38,365 bases of DNA, taken from assembly GCA_021807565.1 (NCBI GenBank), contig JAKBCU010000005.1, positions 1 through 38,365 of the forward strand, read 5' to 3'. Source of the stretch: Pseudomonadota bacterium. GTDB lineage: Bacteria; Pseudomonadota; Gammaproteobacteria; DSM-16500. Made by a program: the position numbers and the translations under genes. Positions 1 to 8,314 of this stretch are shown here, piece by piece; position 1 is the first letter of the stretch; each line of letters starts with the position of its first letter. The notes under the pieces are model-generated. The model saw only the letters and a program-made list of their open reading frames with translations, searched no databases and was not told the DNA's origin.

Positions 1-20
1 GATTCATCTAATATGGCACT

Positions 21-50
21 GGATGCCAGCTAAAAGCATGCTGGCATGAC
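21..50. repeat. Small palindromic (REP-like) repeat
   Basis: ATGCCAGC at 23-30 and GCTGGCAT at 40-47 form a perfect 8-bp inverted repeat around a 9-nt loop, downstream of the orphan gene that ends at 92. Short intergenic palindromes of this kind, built on a CCAGC/GCTGG core, are common as dispersed repeats in host-associated bacteria. Only one copy is in this window, so its repetitive nature is inferred from its form. No T-run follows on either strand, so it does not look like a standard intrinsic terminator. Confidence 0.45.
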
Positions 51-91
51 AGGAATAGCATTGAGCTTATCCGGAATTCGCGTTCTGAAGA

Positions 92-655
92 TTATTTCAC
101 TTTCAAGCCCTTGTTTTTTTTCCAGTTATAACCGATACATCGCATCAGTTTTTCTAAAAATTTAGGTTCTTGATTGCTTTGTAAATCAGCATGCTGAGAT
201 ACAACGCTTGAGTGTTTGTCAGTACTCTGAAAACATCGGGTCAACCAGCACAGTGCGGTTGGCTTTTCTTCATCCCTATCATGAGCGAAGCGATAGGCCG
301 GAAACTGTATTTGAGATAGAATCTCATGCTGAGGTGCATTGGTCTGTAGCTTTTTTAATCCGTCATACATCATTTGATACACATTAATGAAGGGCTCATT
401 ATTACCCCACAACATACTATGCAGTTTACTTTGCCCAAAAAAACCCACATCCGCATTGTCCCCTTGCATAGACCAAGAAAACGTTAAGATGAGATTAATG
501 ATGTTAGCAATCGATGCCTCACTTTGTAGGGCATTTTCAAGTTCTCTTACCATGACTTTTCTGGAATGTCTCGTAAACCAACCATTGCCGATTTGTTTTT
601 TATAGGCGTCTAATACGCTGCGCAAGCCGTCTCTTATTTCTTTTTTATTGTGCAT
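92..655 (-). CDS. Hypothetical protein, 187 aa, family not recognised
   Basis: I do not recognise this protein. It is soluble, with no signal peptide or membrane segment. An amphipathic helical N-terminal part (roughly residues 1-60) contains the run GWFTRHSRKV, and the C-terminus is lysine-rich (about residues 165-187). The N-terminal pattern (helix, then GW..RH, then a charged helix) recalls short helical modules in Legionella and Coxiella proteins of unknown function, but this is an impression, not an identification. The ATG at 655 has no clear ribosome-binding site. It stands alone: ttcA lies upstream on the same strand with a 102-bp gap that carries its own promoter-like hexamers. A lineage-specific or secreted protein is possible. 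Confidence 0.6.
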   Translation of the reverse strand: MHNKKEIRDGLRSVLDAYKKQIGNGWFTRHSRKVMVRELENALQSEASIANIINLILTFSWSMQGDNADVGFFGQSKLHSMLWGNNEPFINVYQMMYDGLKKLQTNAPQHEILSQIQFPAYRFAHDRDEEKPTALCWLTRCFQSTDKHSSVVSQHADLQSNQEPKFLEKLMRCIGYNWKKNKGLKVK

Positions 656-695
656 ATAATAGTCAATCTCGTGCTAAAAGAAACATTATCGCACT

Positions 696-726
696 ATTAT
701 AAAAAATAAGTCAATGATTTGTTCAA
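696..726 (-). promoter_or_regulatory. Possible sigma70 promoter of the 92-655 gene
   Basis: On the minus strand a TTGAAC hexamer (721-726) precedes a perfect TATAAT (696-701) with a long 19-bp spacer, 40 bp upstream of the ATG. The -10 is good; the spacer is not ideal. Confidence 0.35.
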
Positions 727-757
727 ATTTTGTGCTTTAATTCAGATAAGACAAGCC

Positions 758-1597
758 CTAGCTCACCTCTATCGATTCATTGAAAAAGGCAATGTGTTCA
801 TCCCTATGCTCGTCATGATCTAACCGCTCTTGCTCAAGGTTTTTAAAATCAAACCGATTGCGGTCCATCAACTGACTTAATTTAACGCTGCTTAAAGCAT
901 GTAACATATTACTCGGTATTTTAGGATTTTCTTGGGCCAATTGTTCAATCAACACCTTAATCCGTTGTCGCATCAGATTGTCCTGTGATCCACATAAGGT
1001 ACAAGGAATAATGGGAAATTGCTGTTCTTTCGCATAATGAATAATATCTTTTTCTTGGCAATACGCTAAGGGTCGAATCACAATATGACGTTTATTATCG
1101 CTCAATAATTTAGGGGGCATAGAACGGATTTCACCACTGTATAATATAGACATGAGCAGCGTACGAATCAAATCATCCCGATGATGTCCTAAAGCCACCT
1201 TGGTATACCCTTTTTCTTCTGCATAACGGTAAATAATGCCGCGACGCAATCTCGAACAGAGCGAACAATATGTCTTCCCTTCGGGTATTTTTTCTTTCAC
1301 GATCGAGTAAGTATCTTCTCTGACTATGTCATGAGGAATATCGTAATGGTTTAACCATTCACGCAATCCAGTATCATCCCATCCGGGTTGACCTTGATCT
1401 AACGTAAATGCAAATAAAGAAAAGGTATGACGAGTCCGCTGTTGTAACAACTTCAGAATTCGAACTAAAGTGTAGGAATCTTTGCCGCCAGAAAGACCCA
1501 TCAGAATACGATCCCCTTTTTGGATCATATTATAATCAGCAATGGCTTTTCCGACATAATGAAGTAATTTTTTTTCAATTGCAGACTCTTTCGCCAA
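758..1597 (-). CDS. ttcA: tRNA 2-thiocytidine synthase TtcA
   Basis: TtcA is an ATP-dependent, Fe-S-containing enzyme that thiolates cytidine 32 of certain tRNAs. The protein shows the PP-loop SGGKDSYTL that binds ATP, a first cysteine pair in [10 protein letters not shown] and a second in CTLCGSQ, together with GHHRDD; these are the family's hallmark residues. The reading frame extends to an ATG at 1663, but that codon lies inside the terminator hairpin of the upstream cold-shock gene. A TTG at 1597, about 7 nt after AGGGG, gives a 279-aa protein that begins close to where the E. coli homology begins, so I prefer it. After the catalytic core there is a short acidic, histidine-containing tail. 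It is transcribed away from the cold-shock gene, probably from its own promoter. Confidence 0.95.
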   Translation of the reverse strand: MAKESAIEKKLLHYVGKAIADYNMIQKGDRILMGLSGGKDSYTLVRILKLLQQRTRHTFSLFAFTLDQGQPGWDDTGLREWLNHYDIPHDIVREDTYSIVKEKIPEGKTYCSLCSRLRRGIIYRYAEEKGYTKVALGHHRDDLIRTLLMSILYSGEIRSMPPKLLSDNKRHIVIRPLAYCQEKDIIHYAKEQQFPIIPCTLCGSQDNLMRQRIKVLIEQLAQENPKIPSNMLHALSSVKLSQLMDRNRFDFKNLEQERLDHDEHRDEHIAFFNESIEVS

Positions 1598-1632
1598 TGC
1601 CAAGCCCCTCGTAGTGATTTTTAAAAAGAACG

Positions 1633-1665
1633 AATAAAAGCACCCTTGAAGCATTGGCTTCAAGG
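1633..1665 (-). terminator. Intrinsic terminator after the cold-shock gene
   Basis: CCTTGAAGC and GCTTCAAGG (1644-1652 and 1657-1665) form a perfect 9-bp stem with a 4-nt loop. On the minus strand it is followed by CTTTTATT. It sits 101 bp downstream of the cold-shock stop codon and upstream of the chosen ttcA start. Confidence 0.7.
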
Positions 1666-1765
1666 TGGCAATTTATTTGATAGTTGACAGCGGCTCAGGC
1701 TCAATTCAACCACCCTAGAAATGGGCGGCCAAAATAACAGTGAGAGCTATTAAATGGGTATTTTG

Positions 1766-1981
1766 TTACTCGACCACAGAGACATCTTCTGCTTGCAAGC
1801 CTTTTTGACCTTGCGCAACAGAAAACTCAACTCGCTGCCCTTCCTCTAACGTGCGGTAACCATCACCGCGAATGGCTCGAAAGTGCACGAACACGTCGCC
1901 ACCTTGATCTCGCTCAATAAATCCATAACCTTTACTATTGTTGAACCATTTCACGGTTCCATTTTCACGTGCTGATGACAT
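1766..1981 (-). CDS. Cold-shock domain protein (CspA family)
   Basis: This small single-stranded nucleic-acid-binding protein is thought to melt RNA structure, as CspA-family proteins do. It carries both RNA-binding motifs, RNP1 as KGYGFIERD and RNP2 as DVFVHFRAI, on the usual five-strand OB fold, and is 71 aa, the normal length. The ATG at 1981 lies 6 nt after AGGTG. A GTG nine bases upstream overlaps that ribosome-binding site and is less likely. It is monocistronic: a leader of about 150 bp separates it from the gene behind, and a clear hairpin terminator follows. Which CspA paralogue it is (cold-inducible or constitutive) cannot be told from the sequence. Confidence 0.95.
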   Translation of the reverse strand: MSSARENGTVKWFNNSKGYGFIERDQGGDVFVHFRAIRGDGYRTLEEGQRVEFSVAQGQKGLQAEDVSVVE

Positions 1982-2106
1982 ACTACACACCTTTATTTCA
2001 AATTAATAAACTAATCAATCTTTCATTGTGGTACTTGTTCTTCAGTTAGCAACATAGCGAAACCACCCATGATGACATTTGATTCTATCAGATATTTTTC
2101 TGTCAA
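1982..2106 (-). promoter_or_regulatory. Leader and possible promoter of the cold-shock gene
   Basis: A consensus -35 hexamer TTGACA (minus strand, 2101-2106) lies about 120 bp before the ATG. No equally good -10 stands at the best distance: TAGAAT at 2082-2087 leaves only 13 bp, and AATCAA-like hexamers stand at 16-17 bp. If transcription starts near 2070, the leader is about 90 nt. A long untranslated leader is usual for cold-shock genes. Confidence 0.35.
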
Positions 2107-2134
2107 GATATAGGGTCCATTTATATTTCATTGA

Positions 2135-2992
2135 CTAGCCATCACACTGTTCGCTTAAACGGAAAAAGCCGTGCTCCCTCATCCGTCCCAATCTGACGCC
2201 GGCTTGTTTGCAGTCATTAAGAAACTGATCACTGTTGAAATAATCAAACTCATGACCTCTTGCAATAGCAATCACATCGTGATGTCCCCCAGCACTTTTC
2301 ATGGCTGGGTGGCACATAATCAGCCCATTTTCACCCACTCTATCTAAAAAAAGAGGGAACCTCATCGAATATTCGGAGGCCTCGTTAAAACGATAAATAC
2401 CTTCAAATGAGCTATTATGCACAATATGCTGCTGCTGCAGCAGTCGTTTGAACGAGCTGGCACCCATACACTGAATCATCCGTTGTTTCATCGTGTCACG
2501 CCCGCTAAAACGCAGAGGCTGATAAACACAACGAACATAACAAGGAAACACGGTCAAACGTTCTCGGTATAGTGCCAACACCAAATCCCTGATGATAGGA
2601 AGCTGATGAGCATGCTGATGTCCATCAATAAAATCAGGTGGTCGGCCTAATGCCGAGACAAATGCATCTAACTGTTGATTTAACTCTTGCCAAATGGCTG
2701 CCTTGTCCAACAACCGCAAATAAGATTGAATCATCAATGTCGGCAAGTTCCAAAACCCTCTTAGTTGCTGCAAAAGAGAAGAAAGAGGCTCTCCTTCAGT
2801 CAAATTAAGATGTAATCCAATATCGAGTGTATGGGCATAAGGTGTTAACTCAGCGGCCCATTTAGACCAGTCTGGAAAGGTGACCAAGCAGCTGGTCGCC
2901 GACAAACGTTTTTTACGAATCAGCTCAAGAATTCCTTGAGAAATAGCTTGATTCTGGCCATAATCATCTGCACAAAGAATGATTTTTTTCAT
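2135..2992 (-). CDS. naxD: YdjC/ChbG-family carbohydrate deacetylase, NaxD-like
   Basis: This is a metal-dependent deacetylase of the YdjC/ChbG/HpnK superfamily. The metal ligands are visible as ADDYG (residues 8-12), GLHLN (59-63) and DGHQHAH (123-129); the 285-aa length is normal. The substrate is not readable from the protein alone, but it sits beside an ArnT-like and an ArnC-like transferase. The same trio in Francisella makes undecaprenyl-phosphate galactosamine: FlmF2 attaches GalNAc, NaxD deacetylates it, and FlmK moves it to lipid A. I therefore infer a NaxD role on the cytoplasmic face of the inner membrane. Hopanoid HpnK is an alternative; no hopanoid gene is nearby. Its 5' end overlaps the divergent transferase frame by 14 bp, so the two promoters must lie inside each other's reading frames if both ATGs are used. 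Confidence 0.8.
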   Translation of the reverse strand: MKKIILCADDYGQNQAISQGILELIRKKRLSATSCLVTFPDWSKWAAELTPYAHTLDIGLHLNLTEGEPLSSLLQQLRGFWNLPTLMIQSYLRLLDKAAIWQELNQQLDAFVSALGRPPDFIDGHQHAHQLPIIRDLVLALYRERLTVFPCYVRCVYQPLRFSGRDTMKQRMIQCMGASSFKRLLQQQHIVHNSSFEGIYRFNEASEYSMRFPLFLDRVGENGLIMCHPAMKSAGGHHDVIAIARGHEFDYFNSDQFLNDCKQAGVRLGRMREHGFFRLSEQCDG

Positions 2993-4796
2993 CCTATCAA
3001 TTTACGAGAACTCACCTTTGTTAGCAACAAATAAAAACGCCATAGCAAACACCTGGGGCACTGATTTCTTATTTATTTGCTTAACATTAAGTTTTTTTTA
3101 TGTGTTATGGCTAGGCGCTCACCCATTACTGACTCCCGATGAGGGGCGCTACACTGAAGTAGCTAGGGAAATGGTAGCGTCTGGCGACTATATCACTCCC
3201 CGATTAAATGGCGTAGTTTTTTTTGATAAACCGATTCTTTATTACTGGTTACAGACGATAGCGATTAAGCTCTTTGGTCTCAACGAATGGGGATTAAGAG
3301 TTTGGCCTGCCGCATTAGGTATCTTAGGTTGTTTAACCACGTACATAGCAGGAAGACTATTATTCAACCGCAGAACAGGGATATTGGCTGGTTTTATATT
3401 GGCAACCAATCCGCTATATTATGGTGCTGCTCATTACGCTAATCTAGATCTTGAAGTCAGTGTTCTCATCAGCTCATCGCTATTTTGCTCTATTATTGGT
3501 CTCACTCGCCTGGATGCCAATAAAAACTCATTTTTTTCGTTTGTCGCAGCCTATTTTTTTGCTGCTCTCGCCATTCTGACCAAAGGATTGATTGGCCTTT
3601 TATTTCCTATGACGATTATAGGATTATGGATATTAGTACTTAACCGTTGGTCTGTTTTAAAAAAAATGCACTTACTCATAGGCACTGTGATCATTATCGG
3701 CATGATCAGTCCTTGGTTTGTGTGGGTGCAAAAAGCCAACCCGCAGTTTTTTCATTTTTTCTTTGTGACACAGCAATTTTCACGTTTTGTCTCACATGAT
3801 AGCTTCAATAATCAAGCTGCTTGGTGGTATTACTTACCCATTGTGTTTGGCGGTTTTTTTCCTTGGTCCGTTTTTTTGATTCAAGCCCTCACCATTCATT
3901 GCCGAAAAGTTTTTAGCAAACCCAACGCACAGTCCATCGACTTGTTTTTATTATTGTGGATCGGTTTTATTTTTCTGTTTTTTTCTATCCCATTATCAAA
4001 AACGATGGGATACATTCTTCCTATCTTCCCTGCTATAGCCTTATTAATTGCTACCACACTGGATCGCGTCTGGGATCAAACTTCGATTAAAAGCGTATCT
4101 TCTGGTATCGTTATTCTCATTGTATCCAATTTGTTTCTTGGTATTTTTTGTTTAATTGCGCCTTATATGACATCCCTGAAACGATTTCATGACAGCATTC
4201 CCTATGCCCTGACTGCTGCGCTGGTTTTTTTATCGAGCGCTTTGGTGTTTAGCCTACTGATAAAAAATAAACCCAAAACCCGTATTTATTTTTATACAGC
4301 ATTAATTACAGCCATCCTATTGCTACTGGTATTAGCGGTAAGTTCTACTATCATGAATCAGAAGTCATTAAAACCCATGGCTATTGTATTAAAACCATTA
4401 TTAAGACCGACTGATGAAGTCGTCACCTATTACAAATATTATCAAGATTTACCCGTGTATCTAGAACGCCGTATGACTGTAGTAGCTGACTGGCAAAATC
4501 CAACTATCCCTCAACGTGATAATTGGTTAAGAGAACTTTGGTATGGTATTCCTTATACTGATACAAGTGCTTGGTTAATTAATGAAAACACTTTTTGGCA
4601 ACGTTGGAGTAGTAATAGCCGTCTGTATGTATTTATCTACCAGAGCGACTGGGATAGCTTTGCAAACAAAGCAAAAGAAAGCATGCACACCTTAGCGGAG
4701 TCTAATCATGTCAGGTTAGTCACTAATGACGGGCTAGGGCCCTTTAAACAGGCCCTTAGGGTCCAACTGAGTCAAACCCATGTTGCTCCGCAATAA
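2979..4796 (+). CDS. flmK: ArnT/PMT-family lipid A glycosyltransferase, FlmK-like
   Basis: A polytopic inner-membrane glycosyltransferase of the ArnT/PMT (GT83) type, which transfers an amino sugar from undecaprenyl phosphate to lipid A on the periplasmic side. The diagnostic first periplasmic loop is present as LLTPDEGRYTEVAREM followed by FFDKPILYYWL. About a dozen hydrophobic segments follow, then a soluble C-terminal domain of some 150 residues containing YYKYYQDLPVYLERR. At up to 605 aa it is somewhat longer than E. coli ArnT (about 550). The start is uncertain. The ATG at 2979 overlaps the divergent deacetylase and has no ribosome-binding site. An in-frame TTG at 3018, 9 nt after ACGAG, is a reasonable alternative and would end the overlap. 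The 3' end overlaps the convergent GT2 gene by 41 bp. Confidence 0.87.
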   Translation: MIFFILSIYENSPLLATNKNAIANTWGTDFLFICLTLSFFYVLWLGAHPLLTPDEGRYTEVAREMVASGDYITPRLNGVVFFDKPILYYWLQTIAIKLFGLNEWGLRVWPAALGILGCLTTYIAGRLLFNRRTGILAGFILATNPLYYGAAHYANLDLEVSVLISSSLFCSIIGLTRLDANKNSFFSFVAAYFFAALAILTKGLIGLLFPMTIIGLWILVLNRWSVLKKMHLLIGTVIIIGMISPWFVWVQKANPQFFHFFFVTQQFSRFVSHDSFNNQAAWWYYLPIVFGGFFPWSVFLIQALTIHCRKVFSKPNAQSIDLFLLLWIGFIFLFFSIPLSKTMGYILPIFPAIALLIATTLDRVWDQTSIKSVSSGIVILIVSNLFLGIFCLIAPYMTSLKRFHDSIPYALTAALVFLSSALVFSLLIKNKPKTRIYFYTALITAILLLLVLAVSSTIMNQKSLKPMAIVLKPLLRPTDEVVTYYKYYQDLPVYLERRMTVVADWQNPTIPQRDNWLRELWYGIPYTDTSAWLINENTFWQRWSSNSRLYVFIYQSDWDSFANKAKESMHTLAESNHVRLVTNDGLGPFKQALRVQLSQTHVAPQ

Positions 4797-5733
4797 GGTA
4801 TTTGGGACGTTGTTTCACTTCAGCAAAAATACGTGCAATGTATTCTCCTAAAATGCCTACTGACAATAATTGTATTCCGCCCAAAAACATAACCGCCACA
4901 ATAATACTGGGGAAGCCTGGCAAGTCTGTTCCATAGAGCAATGTCACAGTAACAATGTAGATTGCATAGATCAAAGAAAAAACCGAAATCACAAACCCCA
5001 CTATCCCCCAAATACGTAATGGCACATCAGAAAACGATGTAATTCCTGTAATCGCGAGCTCGGTCAATTGACTAAACCCCCATCCACTTTTTCCCGCATA
5101 ACGCTGATGCGTTTCAAATGGTACTGCAATATGGCGATAACCTACCCAGGCATAGAGTCCTTTCATGAAACGGGCTCGTTCTTGAAACCCGTTTAACGCA
5201 ACAATGACTTTTTTGTCTATGAGTCGAAAATCTCCTGCATTATTGGGAATATCAATTTTAGTTATTTTTGACATAATCCAATAAAATAATCTCGCGAGAC
5301 CGCGCTTTAATTTTGATTCGCTATCCCGATTTTTGCGAACTCCGTACACCATATCGTAACCTTGCTGCCACTGCTCAATGAACAATGGCAATACTTCCGT
5401 GGGATGCTGAAAATCCGCATCCATCAAAATAGCTAACTCTCCGGAAACATGATCTAAACCTGCCGTTAAAGCAATTTCTTTGCCAAAATTACGTGAAAAA
5501 CTGATGATTTTGATCTGATATTCCTTAGGCATTGCTTTTAATCGAGCCAAGCTTGCATCGCAACTACCATCATCAATAGCGATTATTTCAAATCGATGCG
5601 TGATGTCACGTAACCTATTGGCGAGTTCAGTAAAAAAAGGTTCAATAGTATCTTGTTCGTTATAAACTGGCACGACGCATGAAATGAAGGCCATTTTATC
5701 CTGAATTGCTCGCTGTCTTTGTTGAATTGTCAT
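4756..5733 (-). CDS. flmF2: ArnC/GtrB-type polyprenyl-phosphate sugar transferase, FlmF2-like
   Basis: A membrane-bound GT2 enzyme that loads a sugar onto undecaprenyl phosphate. With the ATG at 5733 the protein has 325 aa: a GT-A domain with VVPVYNE (20-26), IAIDDGSCD, and the metal-binding ILMDADFQHP (DAD at 105-107). The NAGDFRLID motif of the DPM1/ArnC/GtrB group follows, and two C-terminal transmembrane helices form the family's usual membrane tail. Longer reading to 5931 would run through the divergent transporter start and is rejected. An ATG at 5694, just after AGGATAA, is the other possible start. Grouped with the deacetylase and ArnT-like genes, it is the candidate for making undecaprenyl-phosphate GalNAc. 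ArnC or O-antigen glucosylation (GtrB) roles are less likely because no arn or gtr partners are present. Confidence 0.87.
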   Translation of the reverse strand: MTIQQRQRAIQDKMAFISCVVPVYNEQDTIEPFFTELANRLRDITHRFEIIAIDDGSCDASLARLKAMPKEYQIKIISFSRNFGKEIALTAGLDHVSGELAILMDADFQHPTEVLPLFIEQWQQGYDMVYGVRKNRDSESKLKRGLARLFYWIMSKITKIDIPNNAGDFRLIDKKVIVALNGFQERARFMKGLYAWVGYRHIAVPFETHQRYAGKSGWGFSQLTELAITGITSFSDVPLRIWGIVGFVISVFSLIYAIYIVTVTLLYGTDLPGFPSIIVAVMFLGGIQLLSVGILGEYIARIFAEVKQRPKYLIAEQHGFDSVGP

Positions 5734-5791
5734 AGAATACATTCTCATTTTTTTCATTCTAACATAATTTAATAGTGAATTAAGGTTATCC

Positions 5792-7222
5792 ATGGAAGCG
5801 ACTTCAACCTCTCGATCTTTGGTTTTTCTCATATCCGGTATTGCTGCCATGGCCGGCTTGTTATTTGGCTTTGATACTGGGATTATTTCAGGTGCATTAT
5901 TATTTATTGAAAATGATTTTATTCTATCCATTCAGATGAAAGAATGGATTGTAAGTAGTGTATTATTTGGCGCCATGACCGGCTCATTATTTAGCGGCAA
6001 ACTCACCGATTCTGTTGGACGTCGCCACACGATGCTACTGATATCTGGTTTATTTATCAGCGGTACCTTGATCGCATCCCTAGCAACGACAGTCAGCCTG
6101 ATTTTAGTGGGTAGGCTCATTATCGGACTTGCCATTGGCATAGGCTCCTATACGGCACCGCTCTATATTGCCGAAATATCTCCTGTTCAATTACGTGGTG
6201 CCTTAGTGTCTCTTAACCAACTTGCCATCACAATAGGTATTCTGACTTCTTACCTCATTAATTATAGTTTTACCCATAGTCATGGTTCTTGGCGTTGGAT
6301 GTTTGGGATTGGTATTATTCCCGCCACACTCTTAAGTCTTGGCATGATTTTTTTACCAGAAAGCCCTCGCTGGTTAATTAAAAAAAATCAAACCCGCCGT
6401 GCAATCGATATATTACAAAAACTTCTCCCCAAAGAAACTATCGTGCACGAGGTGGCTTCCATTAAACACAGTCTTCAAACTGCCAAACCCCGTTTTCGTG
6501 ACATCCTATCGCCATGGATACGTCCTGTCCTTTTTTTAGGAGCCCTGTTGGGTTTTATTCAACAAGCCACCGGAATTAATACGATTATTTATTACGCACC
6601 GACGATTTTCAAGCTCGCTGGATTTCATGACACCTCTAGTTCCATTTTGGCAACCATTGGTATTGGTGTGGTCAATGTCGCCGCCACGATATTCGCTGTA
6701 TTTTATCTTGATCAATTAGGACGTCGTCCTTTGCTCATAACAGGTTTAATCGGTATGGCATTAAGCTTGCTTGGACTCAGTCTTGTGTTTTTGTTTATCG
6801 ATGCTAACTTGCCCAGTTTGCGTTGGATTGCTATGGGTTGCACCTTCAGTTTTATTATTTGTTTTGCTTTTAGTTTAGGTGCTATTTTATGGTTGGTGGT
6901 ATCAGAGATTTTTCCGCTGGATTTACGTGGTATCGCCATGAGTGTGGCTGTATTTAGTTGTTGGTTTTGGAATTTTGCCGTTTCTTCCACTTTTTTATCG
7001 TTACTCAATACATTAGGGCCAAGTCATACTTTTTTACTCTATGCTATCCTATGCGTATTTAGCCTCATTTTTTGTTATTACAAAATACCTGAAACCTGCG
7101 GAGTCACCTTAGAACAAATTGAAGAAAACATCCGTAATCGATTGCCATTAAGACAAATCGGTCAACCGATTCGACCAAGAAACATCGGGACGAAACGCCC
7201 TGAATTACAGACCACTTCATGA
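5792..7222 (+). CDS. Sugar:proton symporter, MFS sugar-porter family
   Basis: A twelve-helix inner-membrane transporter of the sugar-porter family (XylE, GalP, AraE, GLUT relatives). Signature elements in order: GFDTGIISGALLF in helix 1, GKLTDSVGRRHTM in the loop between helices 2 and 3, PESPRWL after helix 6, QQATGINTIIYYAP in helix 7, DQLGRRPLL between helices 8 and 9, VSEIFPLDLRG in helix 10, and PETCGVTLEQIE at the end of helix 12 (the PETKG-type motif with Cys for Lys). The 476-aa length is typical. The ATG at 5792 lies 6 nt after AAGG. The stop overlaps the ATG of the glucokinase by 4 bp, so import and phosphorylation are translationally coupled; glucose is the likely substrate. Confidence 0.92.
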   Translation: MEATSTSRSLVFLISGIAAMAGLLFGFDTGIISGALLFIENDFILSIQMKEWIVSSVLFGAMTGSLFSGKLTDSVGRRHTMLLISGLFISGTLIASLATTVSLILVGRLIIGLAIGIGSYTAPLYIAEISPVQLRGALVSLNQLAITIGILTSYLINYSFTHSHGSWRWMFGIGIIPATLLSLGMIFLPESPRWLIKKNQTRRAIDILQKLLPKETIVHEVASIKHSLQTAKPRFRDILSPWIRPVLFLGALLGFIQQATGINTIIYYAPTIFKLAGFHDTSSSILATIGIGVVNVAATIFAVFYLDQLGRRPLLITGLIGMALSLLGLSLVFLFIDANLPSLRWIAMGCTFSFIICFAFSLGAILWLVVSEIFPLDLRGIAMSVAVFSCWFWNFAVSSTFLSLLNTLGPSHTFLLYAILCVFSLIFCYYKIPETCGVTLEQIEENIRNRLPLRQIGQPIRPRNIGTKRPELQTTS

Positions 7223-8274
7223 CGATAAAAAAAATCATTGCCTGGGATTTAGGTGCAACCAAATGCGCTGCGGGTCTCATTGAATATGACGACCATTCGC
7301 AGCACTACTATTGTAAAAAACGCAGCGTTGTCAAAATGGCCGATACAAGCTCGCTCGATGATTTAATTCATCAACTTGAAATAGGCTTAGATTACACGAT
7401 GTGTTCTGCTGATGCGATTTGCGTTTCTGCGGCAGGTTTCTTTAATGGTGAATGCTTACTATCAAGTCATTCCTATCGCTATACTATGCCATTTGCCGCT
7501 CTCGCAAAAAAATATCATTGGCCTACTTATGCCGTCATTCACGATTATGCTTCAGTGGTGTGTGCTACATTTACCTCATACATGAGCGACACACTGAATG
7601 TAAAACGTTTAAATGAAGCCGCCATCGATTTATTTGGGCGTCGAGTTGCCTTTGGCATCGGCACTGGACTTGGCTTAAAAGACGGTATTTTATTCAATCA
7701 TGGCGATTTCTGGTTAGGCCAAAATGAAGTAGGACACATCGGCATCAATACACCCTCTTTGATGAATCCATCTCGTTGTCAACAACACAGAGAATTGATC
7801 TTGTTCTTACAAAAAAAAATATCGCAACCCATCACGATGGAAACCCTATTATCCGGGCCAGGCATGCTTTATTTACATGAGTTTTTCTACCCTAATCTCA
7901 ATATCAACACCCCAGAACAAGTCGGTAACAGAGTGGCAGCCGGCCTCGCCAATGAGGTACTGGATTCATTTGCCTGGTATCTCGGTGTGTTCGTTGGCAC
8001 CATGCAACTCTGTTTTATGCCTTCAGGCGGTCTTTGGATAACAGGCGGTGTTGTATTGCATCATCTCAACGTATTTGATCAACCCAGTTTCCAAGCTGGT
8101 ATTCTGGCATCACCCGCTTATCGAGAAGAACGAGAAGCCTATCCGTTAGGTGTGCTCTGTCATCCTGATCATGCCCTCATCGGAAGTGCCTATTATGCTG
8201 TCAAACGTCTTATTAAAAACGATGAGCCGCCACTGACTAAAGAGACAGTTAAAGGCGCATTAAGCATAGGATAA
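7219..8274 (+). CDS. glk: Glucokinase (Glk family)
   Basis: An ATP-dependent hexokinase that would phosphorylate the sugar brought in by the coupled symporter and feed glycolysis. The N-terminal phosphate-binding motif is AWDLGATKCAAGL. The family signature GIGTGLGLKDGIL stands near residue 152, followed by the sugar-binding NEVGHI, and LSGPGMLYLHEFF resembles the LSGPG of E. coli Glk. At 351 aa it is about 30 residues longer than E. coli Glk. The sugar-binding segment reads NEVGHIGIN where E. coli has an EGGH-type motif, so substrate preference may be altered. Its ATG overlaps the transporter stop (ATGA), and it ends 40 bp from the convergent lptG gene. Confidence 0.88.
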   Translation: MTIKKIIAWDLGATKCAAGLIEYDDHSQHYYCKKRSVVKMADTSSLDDLIHQLEIGLDYTMCSADAICVSAAGFFNGECLLSSHSYRYTMPFAALAKKYHWPTYAVIHDYASVVCATFTSYMSDTLNVKRLNEAAIDLFGRRVAFGIGTGLGLKDGILFNHGDFWLGQNEVGHIGINTPSLMNPSRCQQHRELILFLQKKISQPITMETLLSGPGMLYLHEFFYPNLNINTPEQVGNRVAAGLANEVLDSFAWYLGVFVGTMQLCFMPSGGLWITGGVVLHHLNVFDQPSFQAGILASPAYREEREAYPLGVLCHPDHALIGSAYYAVKRLIKNDEPPLTKETVKGALSIG

Positions 8275-8314
8275 CATGCTAAGGGAGGGCCCTCTAAAAG
8301 AACAGCACGTGAAT

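Noticed and set aside
8285..8294. GAGGGCCCTC palindrome between glk and lptG
   Set aside because: It has no loop and no T-run, so it is not a credible terminator; a 10-bp palindrome can occur by chance.
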